The position numbers were made by a program, and so were the translations under genes. A DNA stretch of 64,000 nt from Selenomonas sp. F0473 (GTDB lineage Bacteria > Bacillota > Negativicutes > Selenomonadales > Selenomonadaceae). Positions 37,499 to 46,641 of the stretch are shown in pieces (position 1 is the first letter of the stretch; each line of letters opens with the position of its first letter). Location of the stretch: the NCBI RefSeq assembly GCF_000315545.1, contig NZ_JH992902.1, positions 1,322,470 to 1,386,469 on the forward strand, in the 5' to 3' direction. The notes under the pieces are model-generated. The model was not told where the DNA came from and searched no databases. It was given only the letters and a program-made list of their open reading frames with translations.

Positions 37499-38548
37499 TC
37501 ACGGCCGCATATTGCGTACGTTGACCATCTTCTCGCCCTTCAGATAGCGCGTCAGATCCTCCAGGCCGATCTCGACGGATGTTTGCATGGTGTCGCAGGA
37601 GGTACCCGCGAGATGGCTGGTCAGCGTGATGTTGTCGAGCTGCAGATAGGGATGGTCCTTGGGCAGCGGCTCCGTATCGTAGACGTCGACGGCCGCGCCG
37701 CCGATCGCATGCGTGCGCAGGGCCTCCGTGAGTGCGGCGGTGTCGACGAGGCCGGCGCGCGCGGTGTTGATGAGGTATGCGGTCGGCTTCATTTTCGCCA
37801 GTTCCGCCGCGCCGATGAAATGCGCGGTCTCCGCCGAGAGGCGCAGATGGAGCGTCACGATGTCCGACCGGGCGAGCAGCTCGTCCGCGGAAACGAAGGA
37901 GACGTCCGGATCGGAAACCGTCTGCGGATCGACATAGGGATCGTGCACCAGCACGCGGCACTCGAATCCCGTCAGCCGCTGCCGCACGCGCCGGCCGATG
38001 TAGCCGTAGCCGATGATGCCGACGGTCATCCGGCGCATGTCGTGGATATAGGCTTGATTGACGTACGCCTTGCACCAGTTTCCCTCCATGAGGAGGCGGT
38101 GGCTGCGCGCGATGTTCTTGTTCTCCGCGATCATCATGCCGACGGTGAAGTCGGCGACGGCGTTCGCGCTGCGCCACGGGGCGTTGACGAGGAGAATGCC
38201 GCGTTCGGTCAGCAGCGGCACGTCGGCGTTTTCATAGCCGCCGCGGAGCACGGCCGCCACTTTGAGGCGCCGGGCCCGCGCGAGGACCGCGCGGTTGACG
38301 GAGGCGACGTGGACGACGATGATGTCCTTGTCCGCGCAGTGTTCCAGCAGCGCCGCGCAGGTCGGCGCGGCGTCGATGCCCTTTTGCTCGATGAGCGTCA
38401 TGCGGTCGGTGATCGGCCCCATGGCGTACATATCCGTATCCTCGACGATCGTGACTTCGGCGCCGTACCGCTCGAGCCGGCGGAACTCCTCCATCATCTC
38501 TACGGTGATGCCGCCGTCCGCGACGCAGAGAATCTTCGTTTTATCCAT
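37499..38548 (-). CDS. D-2-hydroxyacid dehydrogenase (distal gene of PTS operon)
   Basis: 349 residues of the D-isomer-specific 2-hydroxyacid dehydrogenase family. The NAD-binding domain has VGIIGYGYIGRRVRQRL; the catalytic Arg lies in LINTARAGLVD, and the active-site His is in LTSHLAGTS. The related protein at 42399-43424 belongs to the same operon. Substrate is probably a sugar-derived 2-keto or 2-hydroxy acid. AAAGGAGGGGG precedes the ATG. This is the last of eight same-strand genes. Confidence 0.85.
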   Translation of the reverse strand: MDKTKILCVADGGITVEMMEEFRRLERYGAEVTIVEDTDMYAMGPITDRMTLIEQKGIDAAPTCAALLEHCADKDIIVVHVASVNRAVLARARRLKVAAVLRGGYENADVPLLTERGILLVNAPWRSANAVADFTVGMMIAENKNIARSHRLLMEGNWCKAYVNQAYIHDMRRMTVGIIGYGYIGRRVRQRLTGFECRVLVHDPYVDPQTVSDPDVSFVSADELLARSDIVTLHLRLSAETAHFIGAAELAKMKPTAYLINTARAGLVDTAALTEALRTHAIGGAAVDVYDTEPLPKDHPYLQLDNITLTSHLAGTSCDTMQTSVEIGLEDLTRYLKGEKMVNVRNMRP

Positions 38549-38587
38549 AGGGAACCCCCTCCTTTTCTTTGCGGAATGCCGCGGCGG

Positions 38588-39472
38588 TCACGCCTTGCCG
38601 GCCGAGCCGACGAGCGCGATCTTGCGGCGCACGACCTCGCGCAGGGCGGCGAGCGGTTTTTGATAGAGCTGGTGCGGCCAGATCGCGAGGTGCGCGGCGT
38701 GCGCGAGCTCTTCTTTCAGCGCGCCGTTGAAGGCCGTCAACATCTCGGAGAAGATGTTCAGCTTGCAGATGCCGAGCGCGACGGCTTTGCGGATCTGATC
38801 GTCCGGCGTGCCCGAGCCGCCGTGCATGACCATGGGGACGGAGGAGATGTCGTTCAGCGCCGCCAGCCGGTCGAAATGCAGTTTCGGTTCGCGCACGTAC
38901 AGGCCGTGCGCCGTTCCTACGGCGACGGCGATGCAGTCCGCCTCCGTGCGGGCGATGAAGTCGGCCAGCTCGTCCGGCTGCGTGAGGAAGTCGTCGGGGT
39001 CGTCGAACCCCGATTTTTTCTCCGCGCCGATCTCGCTGCTGCCGACGATGCCGTCGCCCACGTGGCCGAGTTCCGCCTCGACGGTCACGTCGAAACGATG
39101 CGCGTAGGCGACGACCTCCCGCGTTTTGCGGATGTTCTCCTCCAGCGGGAGCACGGAGCCGTCGAACATGACGGAGGAAAAGCCGCCGTCGACGCACTCC
39201 TTGATGAAGTCGAGATCCGTCGCGTGATCGAGATGCACCGCGACGGGGACGTCCGCCGCGGCGGCGAGCGCCTTCACGGAGGAGAGCCAGTAGGGGAGAC
39301 GGCCGTCCGCGAGGTCCGGGGTCAGCCCCATGAGGATGACGGGGGAGCGCTGCTCCCGCGCGGTTTCCGTGACCGCCGCCGCCATATCGAGATTGCTCAC
39401 GTCGAACGCGCCGACCGCGTATTTGCCGCGCCGCGCGTCCGCGAGCATTTTTTTCATATTGACCAAGGGCAT
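38588..39472 (-). CDS. Class II ketose-bisphosphate aldolase (GatY/KbaY/FbaA family)
   Basis: 294 residues. Zinc-dependent cleavage of a ketose phosphate to DHAP (or glycolaldehyde-type product) and an aldehyde. Visible: VAVHLDHATDLDFIKECVDGGF with the zinc His and catalytic Asp, EAELGHVGDG, VAVGTAHGLY and the second zinc His in MVMHGGSGTPDDQI. In the galactitol pathway the equivalent enzyme splits tagatose 1,6-bisphosphate. No GatZ/KbaZ chaperone is encoded. GGGAGGAA precedes the ATG. Confidence 0.88.
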   Translation of the reverse strand: MPLVNMKKMLADARRGKYAVGAFDVSNLDMAAAVTETAREQRSPVILMGLTPDLADGRLPYWLSSVKALAAAADVPVAVHLDHATDLDFIKECVDGGFSSVMFDGSVLPLEENIRKTREVVAYAHRFDVTVEAELGHVGDGIVGSSEIGAEKKSGFDDPDDFLTQPDELADFIARTEADCIAVAVGTAHGLYVREPKLHFDRLAALNDISSVPMVMHGGSGTPDDQIRKAVALGICKLNIFSEMLTAFNGALKEELAHAAHLAIWPHQLYQKPLAALREVVRRKIALVGSAGKA

Positions 39473-39497
39473 GAGGATATTCCTCCCTTCAAAAACG

Positions 39498-40079
39498 TTA
39501 TTTTCCGGCAGAGGCGCGCGGCCGGTCTCCCGGTTCCCACAGTTCCCGCGTGCTCGTCATGATGCCGTCGAAACCGCGCCGCCGGAGCCGCTCGGCAAAG
39601 TCCTTCCGATTGATGAAACCGCTCGCAAAGATCTTGCCCGAAAAGACCTTGCGGAACACGTCGAGGAAATCGTACGCGCAAACTGCCGGGCGGAGTTCGA
39701 CGGCGTCGGGCTTCGTCACTTCGATGGAGCGGAAGGCCATCTCGAGGGAGAGCGAATCGAGCAGCGGGACCTTCCAGATCGTCTTGAGCCCGACGGCCTT
39801 CGCGCGGCTGATGTGATAGGGGTTCGCGCCGATGACCGCGTCCACCTTATACGCCTTTTTCAGCATTTCAAAGGCGACGGTGTCGCTCCCGAGGCCGCCG
39901 ATGAGTTCGTGGTTGACGATCGCCTCCTTGCCGTGCCTATGGCAAAGAGCCGTGAGCTCGGCGAGATTGCCGATATGGGAGACCGTACTCAGCAAAATCT
40001 CGCGGTGCCGGGACTGTAGGGCGCGGTCCAGCGTCCGCATGTCCCGCACGGACGGGATCAGGATAAACGCCTCAGCCAT
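39498..40079 (-). CDS. GlpP-family RNA-binding antiterminator
   Basis: 193 residues. The TIM-barrel GlpP fold is recognisable from the pattern RHGKEAIVNHELIGGL, KPDAVELRPAV, IFASGFINRKDFAERL and DGIMTSTRELW, and fits the Bacillus glycerol-3-phosphate-responsive antiterminator in length and order. GlpP binds a leader terminator to let transcription pass. Here the gene is inside a sugar operon whose leader carries such a terminator. It overlaps the kinase stop by eight bases. The effector may be a phosphorylated intermediate of this pathway rather than glycerol 3-phosphate. Confidence 0.82.
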   Translation of the reverse strand: MAEAFILIPSVRDMRTLDRALQSRHREILLSTVSHIGNLAELTALCHRHGKEAIVNHELIGGLGSDTVAFEMLKKAYKVDAVIGANPYHISRAKAVGLKTIWKVPLLDSLSLEMAFRSIEVTKPDAVELRPAVCAYDFLDVFRKVFSGKIFASGFINRKDFAERLRRRGFDGIMTSTRELWEPGDRPRASAGK

Positions 40080-41601
40080 CGCCCGCTCCGTCCCAGTAGC
40101 GCAGGAGATGTTCGTTGAGCCGCTGCCACTGTGCGTAGCGGTCCCGGTAGAATGCGGCCTTCTCCGGATCGGGGAGAACCGGCGCTTTCAGTTTCACGGA
40201 GCGCGCGAACGCGTCCTCGTAGCTCTCGTATACGCCCGCGCCGATGCCCGCGACGATGGCGACGCCGTGCGCGCCCGTCTCGTCGGAGGCCACGATTTCG
40301 ACGGGGAGCTGCATCGTGTCGGCAAAGATCTGCGTCCACACGGGGCTTTTCGCCATGCCGCCCGTCAGGCGGATCAGCGTGGCGGGCAGGCCGGCGCGGA
40401 TGAGGAAATCGATGTGGAATTTGTGGATGAACGCGATGCCCTCGACGACGGCGTAGCAGAGATCTCCGTAACTCGTATGCGTGTTGATGTTCGTAAAACC
40501 CGCGCGCGCGTTGACGTGGATGCTCGGGGAAGCGATAAAGGGCTGGAAATACGGCGTGTCCATCGTCGGCTCCGCCGCGCGGATCCACTCGTTCAGCACG
40601 TCGTAATAGCCGCGCTGCTCATAGACCGCGGCGAGGCGCGCCTTGTCGCCGAGCACATGGTTGAACCATTCGTAGTTCGTGGCGGATGCGCCCGTATACG
40701 AGCAGTTCAGATATTCGTTCTTGTGAATGTAGGGCATGTTGCTGGACGCGTTCGGTATGACGCGGCTCGAGTGCGTCTCGTTGATGCACCATGAGCCCGC
40801 GATCGATGTGATCACGCCGTCGCCCGTTGCGCCGGCCCCGACGAGGCTCGCGAGGATGTCCATCATGCCCGCGGCGATCGGCGTGCCCTCTTTGAGTCCC
40901 GTCTCCCGCGCGGCCTCCGCCGTCACCGTTCCGACGATCTGTTCGGGACTCGTGTGCAGCGCGGGCAGCTTGTCGAACATCTCGGGAATGCCGTACAGCT
41001 CCAGCAGCTCCCGCGAATACTCCATGGTGTCCATATCGACGAGGAACGAACCGCCGATGATGTTGAGATCCGTGGCGAAAACGCCGGAGAGGCGGTACAT
41101 CAGATAGTCCTTGAACATCAGCACGCTGCCGATCCTGTCGTAGACGGCGCGCTCGTGTTCCTTGTACCAGCGCAGGATCGGACCGGGCTCGCCCGCAAAG
41201 AGCGTGCCGTGCACGATCCGGTTGATCTTGTCGTACGTGCCTTCCTTTTGATAGAGCGCGAGGATATCGTTCGCGCGGTAGTCCTGCGAAAAGCAGCCGG
41301 GCGCGATCGACCAGCCCTTTTCGTCGAGAAAGACGACCCCGTTGCCGAACGATGTGACGCCGATGCCCGCGATGTCCTCGGGCGCGATGCCGGCATCCTC
41401 GATCGCCTGTTTGATGCACTGCGAGACGATGTGCCACAGTTCGTCGACGTCGAACTCCTCGAAGCCCCTGCCCCGCGGCGCGAGATGCATGCGTTCGGAG
41501 CTCTTCGTTGCGGCTGCGGCGACGACCTTGCCCACGTCGTCAAAGATGACCGCTTTGCTCGACGTATTGCCGGCGTCGATGCCGATCAAATATTTCGTCA
41601 T
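40072..41601 (-). CDS. FGGY-family carbohydrate kinase (L-xylulose/ketose kinase-like)
   Basis: 509 residues. N-terminal ATPase fold YLIGIDAGNTSSKAVIFD, central IAGSWCINETHS region and C-terminal FGGY signature area LIRLTGGMAKSPVWTQIFADTM. The overall pattern (FEEFDVDELW, GIGVTSFGNGVVFLDEKG, LRWYKEHE) resembles the LyxK-type L-xylulose/3-keto-L-gulonate kinases. It would phosphorylate a free ketose or keto-acid with ATP. ATG 41601 lies 8 bases after GGAAGGAGG and is preferred over TTG 41607. Confidence 0.88.
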   Translation of the reverse strand: MTKYLIGIDAGNTSSKAVIFDDVGKVVAAAATKSSERMHLAPRGRGFEEFDVDELWHIVSQCIKQAIEDAGIAPEDIAGIGVTSFGNGVVFLDEKGWSIAPGCFSQDYRANDILALYQKEGTYDKINRIVHGTLFAGEPGPILRWYKEHERAVYDRIGSVLMFKDYLMYRLSGVFATDLNIIGGSFLVDMDTMEYSRELLELYGIPEMFDKLPALHTSPEQIVGTVTAEAARETGLKEGTPIAAGMMDILASLVGAGATGDGVITSIAGSWCINETHSSRVIPNASSNMPYIHKNEYLNCSYTGASATNYEWFNHVLGDKARLAAVYEQRGYYDVLNEWIRAAEPTMDTPYFQPFIASPSIHVNARAGFTNINTHTSYGDLCYAVVEGIAFIHKFHIDFLIRAGLPATLIRLTGGMAKSPVWTQIFADTMQLPVEIVASDETGAHGVAIVAGIGAGVYESYEDAFARSVKLKAPVLPDPEKAAFYRDRYAQWQRLNEHLLRYWDGAGDG

Positions 41602-41628
41602 GCTCAAAACCTCCTTCCAATCGACCGA

Positions 41629-42384
41629 TCAGCGCATCAGCATGCCGCCCGTGGCGTCCAGCGTGATGCCCGTCAGATAATCCGCTTTGTTCGAACACAG
41701 GAAGACGACGCCGTAGGCGACCTCCTCCGCCTGCGCCACGCGGCCCAAGGGGATCCGCTTGCAGTAGTAGTCCATGCGCGTCTCCAGCGCCGCGCGGATC
41801 ATGGGGGTGTCCATGATGCCCGGCGCGACGGCGTTGACGTTGATGCCCTGCGGCGCGAGCTCCCGCGCGAGCGATACCGTAAAGGCCACGAGGCCCGCCT
41901 TGGACGCCGCGTAGTGCGCGTGTCCCGTCGTCGAGCCGCAGAACGCCGCCTGCGACACCACGTTGACGATCTTGCCCGCGCGGCGCTCCGCGCTCAGGTG
42001 CCGGGCAAAGTCGCGGCAGAGGACGAACGGGCCGACGAGATTAACGTCGAGCGTCCGCCGGAAATCCGCCTCCTCCATATCGAGGACATAGGCCTGCGGC
42101 CAGATGCCCGCGGCGTTGACCAGGATATCGAGCGGACCGAGGATATCGACGGCCGCGCGTACGGCGTCCTGCCGGTCCGCGCCGCCCAGGTCGCAGGCGA
42201 CGCCTGCGGCGCGGACGCCGTATGTTTCACGCAGTACGGCTGCCAGCGCCTCTCCTTCGTCTCCGTGGCGGCTGACCGCGACGATGTTCGCGCCCTCCTG
42301 CGCAAGCAGTTCGCACACCGCTTTGCCGAGGCCCTTCGTTCCGCCGGTGACAAGCGCGTTTTTGCCATGCAGTCCGAGTTCCAT
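41629..42384 (-). CDS. SDR-family oxidoreductase
   Basis: 251 residues, classical short-chain dehydrogenase: cofactor loop VTGGTKGLGKAV, NAG in LVNAAGIWPQ, catalytic Tyr-x-x-x-Lys in HYAASKAGLVAF with the Ser in VVSQAAFCGS. It would interconvert a sugar alcohol and a ketose, or a keto and hydroxy group. The start is 14 bases after the hydroxyacid dehydrogenase stop. Confidence 0.88.
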   Translation of the reverse strand: MELGLHGKNALVTGGTKGLGKAVCELLAQEGANIVAVSRHGDEGEALAAVLRETYGVRAAGVACDLGGADRQDAVRAAVDILGPLDILVNAAGIWPQAYVLDMEEADFRRTLDVNLVGPFVLCRDFARHLSAERRAGKIVNVVSQAAFCGSTTGHAHYAASKAGLVAFTVSLARELAPQGINVNAVAPGIMDTPMIRAALETRMDYYCKRIPLGRVAQAEEVAYGVVFLCSNKADYLTGITLDATGGMLMR

Positions 42385-42398
42385 GCCGCACCTCGTTT

Positions 42399-43424
42399 CT
42401 ATCGTACGATCCAGCGCGAGGATCTGTCGCCCGAGAGCGCGGGCGCCATCTCCTGCGCGAGCAGGACGGGCGAGCGCAGAAACGCGTCCGTGGTCCCGCC
42501 CGCCAGGTGCGGCGTGAGCGTGACGTTCGGGAGCCCTACCAGGGGATCGTCCGCTCCCGGCGGCTCGTGTTCAAAGACGTCGAGCGCCGCCCCCCGCAGC
42601 TGCTTGTTCTTCAGCGCCGCGGCGAGCGCCGCCTCGTCCACGAGCCCCGCCCGCGCCGTGTTGACGAAGTACGCCGTCGGTTTCATGAGAGAGAACGCGC
42701 GCGCATTCATCATGCGCTTCGTCTCGTCCGAGAGCCGGCTGTGCAGCGTGACGAAATCCGACTGCATGAGCAGATCGTCGAGCGGAAGCCGCGCGACGAA
42801 GTCCGGGAAGGATGCCGCGTAGGGGTCGTAACCGACAAGGCGTACGCCGAACCCGCGCAGACGGCGGGCGACCTTGACGCCGACCTGTCCCATGCCGATG
42901 ATGCCGACGGTCTTGCCCTCCAGATCGGGCACGGCGCCGGCGTTCGCATAGTCTCTGACCCAGCGGCCTTCTTTCAGATTTGCGTGCGCTTTCGCGATGT
43001 TGCGGCACTCGGCCAGCAGCATGCCGACGGTGAAGTCCGCCACCGCCGTCGCGTTCCGTCCCGGCGTGTGGAATACGGCGACGCCCTTTGCGGATGCGTA
43101 CGGCACGTTGATATTCTCATAGCCCGCGCGCAGGACACCGACGAGCTTCAGTTTTGTGCAGGCGTCCAGCACCTTTTTCGTGACGGGACAGAACTGCGTG
43201 ATGAGGATCTCCGCATCGCGCAGTTTCTCCACGAGCGCGTCCGGGACGTCGTAGGCCTCGCTGCCCTGCGTCTCCACGCGCAGGTTGATGTTCTGCAGCT
43301 CCTCGTAGTCCCGCAGGGGCCAGTCGACGGTCTCGACCGTCACGCCGCGTTCCCTGTACGGTGCAAAGCCTTCTTCTATGTACGACGACGGGATGAGCAG
43401 GTCGCCGATGCCGATGAGTTTCAT
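42399..43424 (-). CDS. D-2-hydroxyacid dehydrogenase (proximal gene of PTS operon)
   Basis: 341 residues, phosphoglycerate-dehydrogenase-like. VGIIGMGQVGVKVARRL binds NAD, NTARAGLVDEAAL holds the catalytic Arg, and LTPHLAGGTTDA the catalytic His. It shares the same family as the distal dehydrogenase (VLRAGYENINVPYASAKG versus VLRGGYENADVPLLTERG), suggesting an old duplication within the operon. GAGG precedes the ATG; 16 bases separate it from the EIIC stop. Confidence 0.86.
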   Translation of the reverse strand: MKLIGIGDLLIPSSYIEEGFAPYRERGVTVETVDWPLRDYEELQNINLRVETQGSEAYDVPDALVEKLRDAEILITQFCPVTKKVLDACTKLKLVGVLRAGYENINVPYASAKGVAVFHTPGRNATAVADFTVGMLLAECRNIAKAHANLKEGRWVRDYANAGAVPDLEGKTVGIIGMGQVGVKVARRLRGFGVRLVGYDPYAASFPDFVARLPLDDLLMQSDFVTLHSRLSDETKRMMNARAFSLMKPTAYFVNTARAGLVDEAALAAALKNKQLRGAALDVFEHEPPGADDPLVGLPNVTLTPHLAGGTTDAFLRSPVLLAQEMAPALSGDRSSRWIVR

Positions 43425-43440
43425 ATTGATCGCCTCTTTA

Positions 43441-44703
43441 TCACATGCCGATGAGCTGTCCGAGCTTGATCAGCGCCCAGCCGACGGGCGTATTATACGC
43501 CGATACGAGATTTCCCAGCTCCGTCGAGGTCACGTTGCTCGGCAGCCGGACGTTCGCCTGATCCGCCGCCATGCCGTAGACGCCGGAGAGATCGCTGCCC
43601 GCGTAGAGCGCGAGCGTTACGATGACGAGACCCGTGACGAAGATGCGGAACATGTTCCGCTTGCAGAACGGCGCGACCATCGAGATGAGGAAGACGATGG
43701 ACGCGAGATCAACGAAGGGCAGCATGCGGTTGCCCGGCAGAATAATGGAGATGAACAGCGTCGCCGGGATGAGCAGGAGGCCCGTCGCGATGATGCACGG
43801 CTCGCCGATGAGCAGCGCCGTATCCATGCCGATGTTGAACTCTCTGCCCGGGAAGACCTTTTTCAGCACCGTTTCGGCCTGGTCGCGGACGATCATGACG
43901 CCCTCCACCGTGATCTCAACCATCTTCGGCAGGAGAATCATGACGGCGGCGACCTGAACGGCGAGGAACGCGCATTGACCGACGCCCCAGCCCGCGAGGA
44001 TGCCCATGCCCGCGCCGAGGATCGTCGCGAGGGTGATCGGTTTGCCCAGAACGCCGAGTTTTTCAATAACGCCCTCGGGGCTCAGGTTGATTTGACTCAG
44101 CCCGGGGATGCGCTCGATGACCGCGTTGACGAGGATGCCGATCGGCACATAGACGCCGCAGGTCGCGTGGACGAACGCGACGCCCTTGAGGTTGTACATC
44201 TTCTGGATCGCGGGCGCCGTCTTGTCGGCGATGATGAAGGCGATCAGATAGAGAATCAGCGAGCCCGCCGTGCCGATCGCGAGACTGCCCGTCTCGCAGT
44301 AGATCATGGAGCCCGGCAGGAGGATCAGCCAGTAGTTGAAAATATCGATGTTCAAAATCTGCGTCTTTTTGAGTGCGAGCAGGATGATATTCAGGAGGAT
44401 TGCGCCCGGCACCACCATGGGGATCAGCGGCGACGACCAGCCGATCGCCGCGCTCGTCGCCCAGCCGGCGTCGATGACCGTCAGGCTCGCGCCGAACCGC
44501 GCGACCATGTCCTCGGACGCGGGGCCGAGACTCCCCAGCAGCATGGACACGATCAGGTTGATCCCGGTGAAGCCCACGCCGACCAGCATGCCCGCTTCGA
44601 ACGCCTTGCCGACGGGCAGGCGGAAGCAGATGCCCAGGATGAAGAAGATGACGGGCATCATGACCGTCGGACCCAATGCTAAAACTTCGTTCAGAAATTC
44701 CAT
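43441..44703 (-). CDS. PTS transporter subunit EIIC, galactitol (GatC) type
   Basis: 420 residues, 10-12 membrane helices. The start LNEVLALGPTVMMPVIFFIL and blocks GGWATS-like VIDAGWATSAAIGWSSPLIP and LPGNRMLPFVDLASIVF follow the GatC pattern of the AG superfamily of PTS carriers. In a complete system EIIA and EIIB pass phosphate from HPr to the sugar during transport; neither is encoded in this operon. ATG 44703 follows GAGGTG at 6 bases (preferred over GTG 44712). Confidence 0.88.
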   Translation of the reverse strand: MEFLNEVLALGPTVMMPVIFFILGICFRLPVGKAFEAGMLVGVGFTGINLIVSMLLGSLGPASEDMVARFGASLTVIDAGWATSAAIGWSSPLIPMVVPGAILLNIILLALKKTQILNIDIFNYWLILLPGSMIYCETGSLAIGTAGSLILYLIAFIIADKTAPAIQKMYNLKGVAFVHATCGVYVPIGILVNAVIERIPGLSQINLSPEGVIEKLGVLGKPITLATILGAGMGILAGWGVGQCAFLAVQVAAVMILLPKMVEITVEGVMIVRDQAETVLKKVFPGREFNIGMDTALLIGEPCIIATGLLLIPATLFISIILPGNRMLPFVDLASIVFLISMVAPFCKRNMFRIFVTGLVIVTLALYAGSDLSGVYGMAADQANVRLPSNVTSTELGNLVSAYNTPVGWALIKLGQLIGM

Positions 44704-44737
44704 GTCATTCACCTCGATATCAAAAATGCATCGTCAT

Positions 44738-45001
44738 TTACCGGTAAATATCCTTTGCGGCGAGCATGCCCGCGAGCGTATACGCGGCGGCCGCCGCCTC
44801 CGGCCCGGAAGCCTCGACCGTAACCTCGCTGCCGCAGGTGATGCCGAGTCCCATGATTTCGAGCACGTCCGTCGCCTTTGCCTCCTTTCCGTGTGCGTGC
44901 AGACGAATCTCCGCCTCGAACTTTGACGCGCGGTCGGCGAGCAGCACGGCCGGGCGCGCATGAAGCCCCGAGGGGTTCTCCATGACGATCGTCACTTTCA
45001 T
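44738..45001 (-). CDS. HPr-like phosphocarrier with Asp at the regulatory serine position
   Basis: 87 residues. The active-site His is in SGLHARPAVLLA. Aligned with Bacillus HPr, the segment around the kinase-phosphorylated Ser46 (GKTVNLKSIMGVMSLGI) reads GKEAKATDVLEIMGLGI, placing Asp at Ser46. HprK could not phosphorylate it, and the Asp might imitate phosphoserine. This suggests an operon-dedicated HPr outside normal catabolite control. AAAGGAGGG precedes the ATG. It is the first gene of the operon. Confidence 0.88.
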   Translation of the reverse strand: MKVTIVMENPSGLHARPAVLLADRASKFEAEIRLHAHGKEAKATDVLEIMGLGITCGSEVTVEASGPEAAAAAYTLAGMLAAKDIYR

Positions 45002-45027
45002 GTCGGTCCCTCCTTTCTTTGATAAAT

Positions 45028-45075
45028 AAAAAAGCGGCATTAGGAGATAAGGAGACCCCTCATCTCTTAATACCG
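45028..45075 (-). promoter_or_regulatory. Leader intrinsic terminator (antitermination target) of the PTS operon
   Basis: On the minus strand, CGGTATTAAGAGAT (45062-45075) pairs with ATCTCCTAATGCCG (45035-45048), with two G-U pairs and a 13-base loop, and is followed by U6 (45028-45033), only 27 bases before the HPr ATG. It would stop transcription before the operon unless an antiterminator acts. A GlpP-family antiterminator is encoded in the same operon. Confidence 0.75.
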
Positions 45076-45135
45076 AATTCTTTTGCATACTTCAGTAGTC
45101 AAGCTATTTTGTTGTAAATCCCTCTCTTTTTCTGA

Positions 45136-45174
45136 ATTATAATAATCATATCACATCTCTTGTAAACCTGCAAG
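45136..45174 (-). promoter_or_regulatory. Candidate promoter and cre-like site of the PTS operon
   Basis: Two overlapping choices on the minus strand: TTGCAG (45168-45173) with TATGAT (45145-45150), spacing 17; or TTTACA (45161-45166) with TATAAT (45136-45141), spacing 19. TTGTAAACCTGCAAG (45160-45174) over the -35 resembles a catabolite-responsive element with CC instead of the central CG. Confidence 0.45.
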
Positions 45175-45281
45175 AAGAATTTGCGATGCAGATGCAGTAG
45201 GACGAATCTCCGGCCGCATGCCCGGCAGCGCCGTATTTTCTTCGAGGAGAACGCGCCGTGCCCAACGGGGGAGACGAATAT

Positions 45282-45318
45282 AAAAAGGAGCTGCCGCACG
45301 CACGTGCGGCAGCTCCTT
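45282..45318 (-). terminator. Terminator of the LCP-malic enzyme unit
   Basis: AAGGAGCTGCCGCAC-gcac-GTGCGGCAGCTCCTT, 15-bp perfect stem, with a minus-strand T5 tail. Confidence 0.85.
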
Positions 45319-45375
45319 GCGCCCTCGGTCAAGCAGGATTCTTCAGAGAAACGCGGCTATGCGCGAAGATCCGCG

Positions 45376-46617
<1,242 letters not shown>

Positions 46618-46641
46618 GGTGTGAGACTTCCTTTCTTTCTC

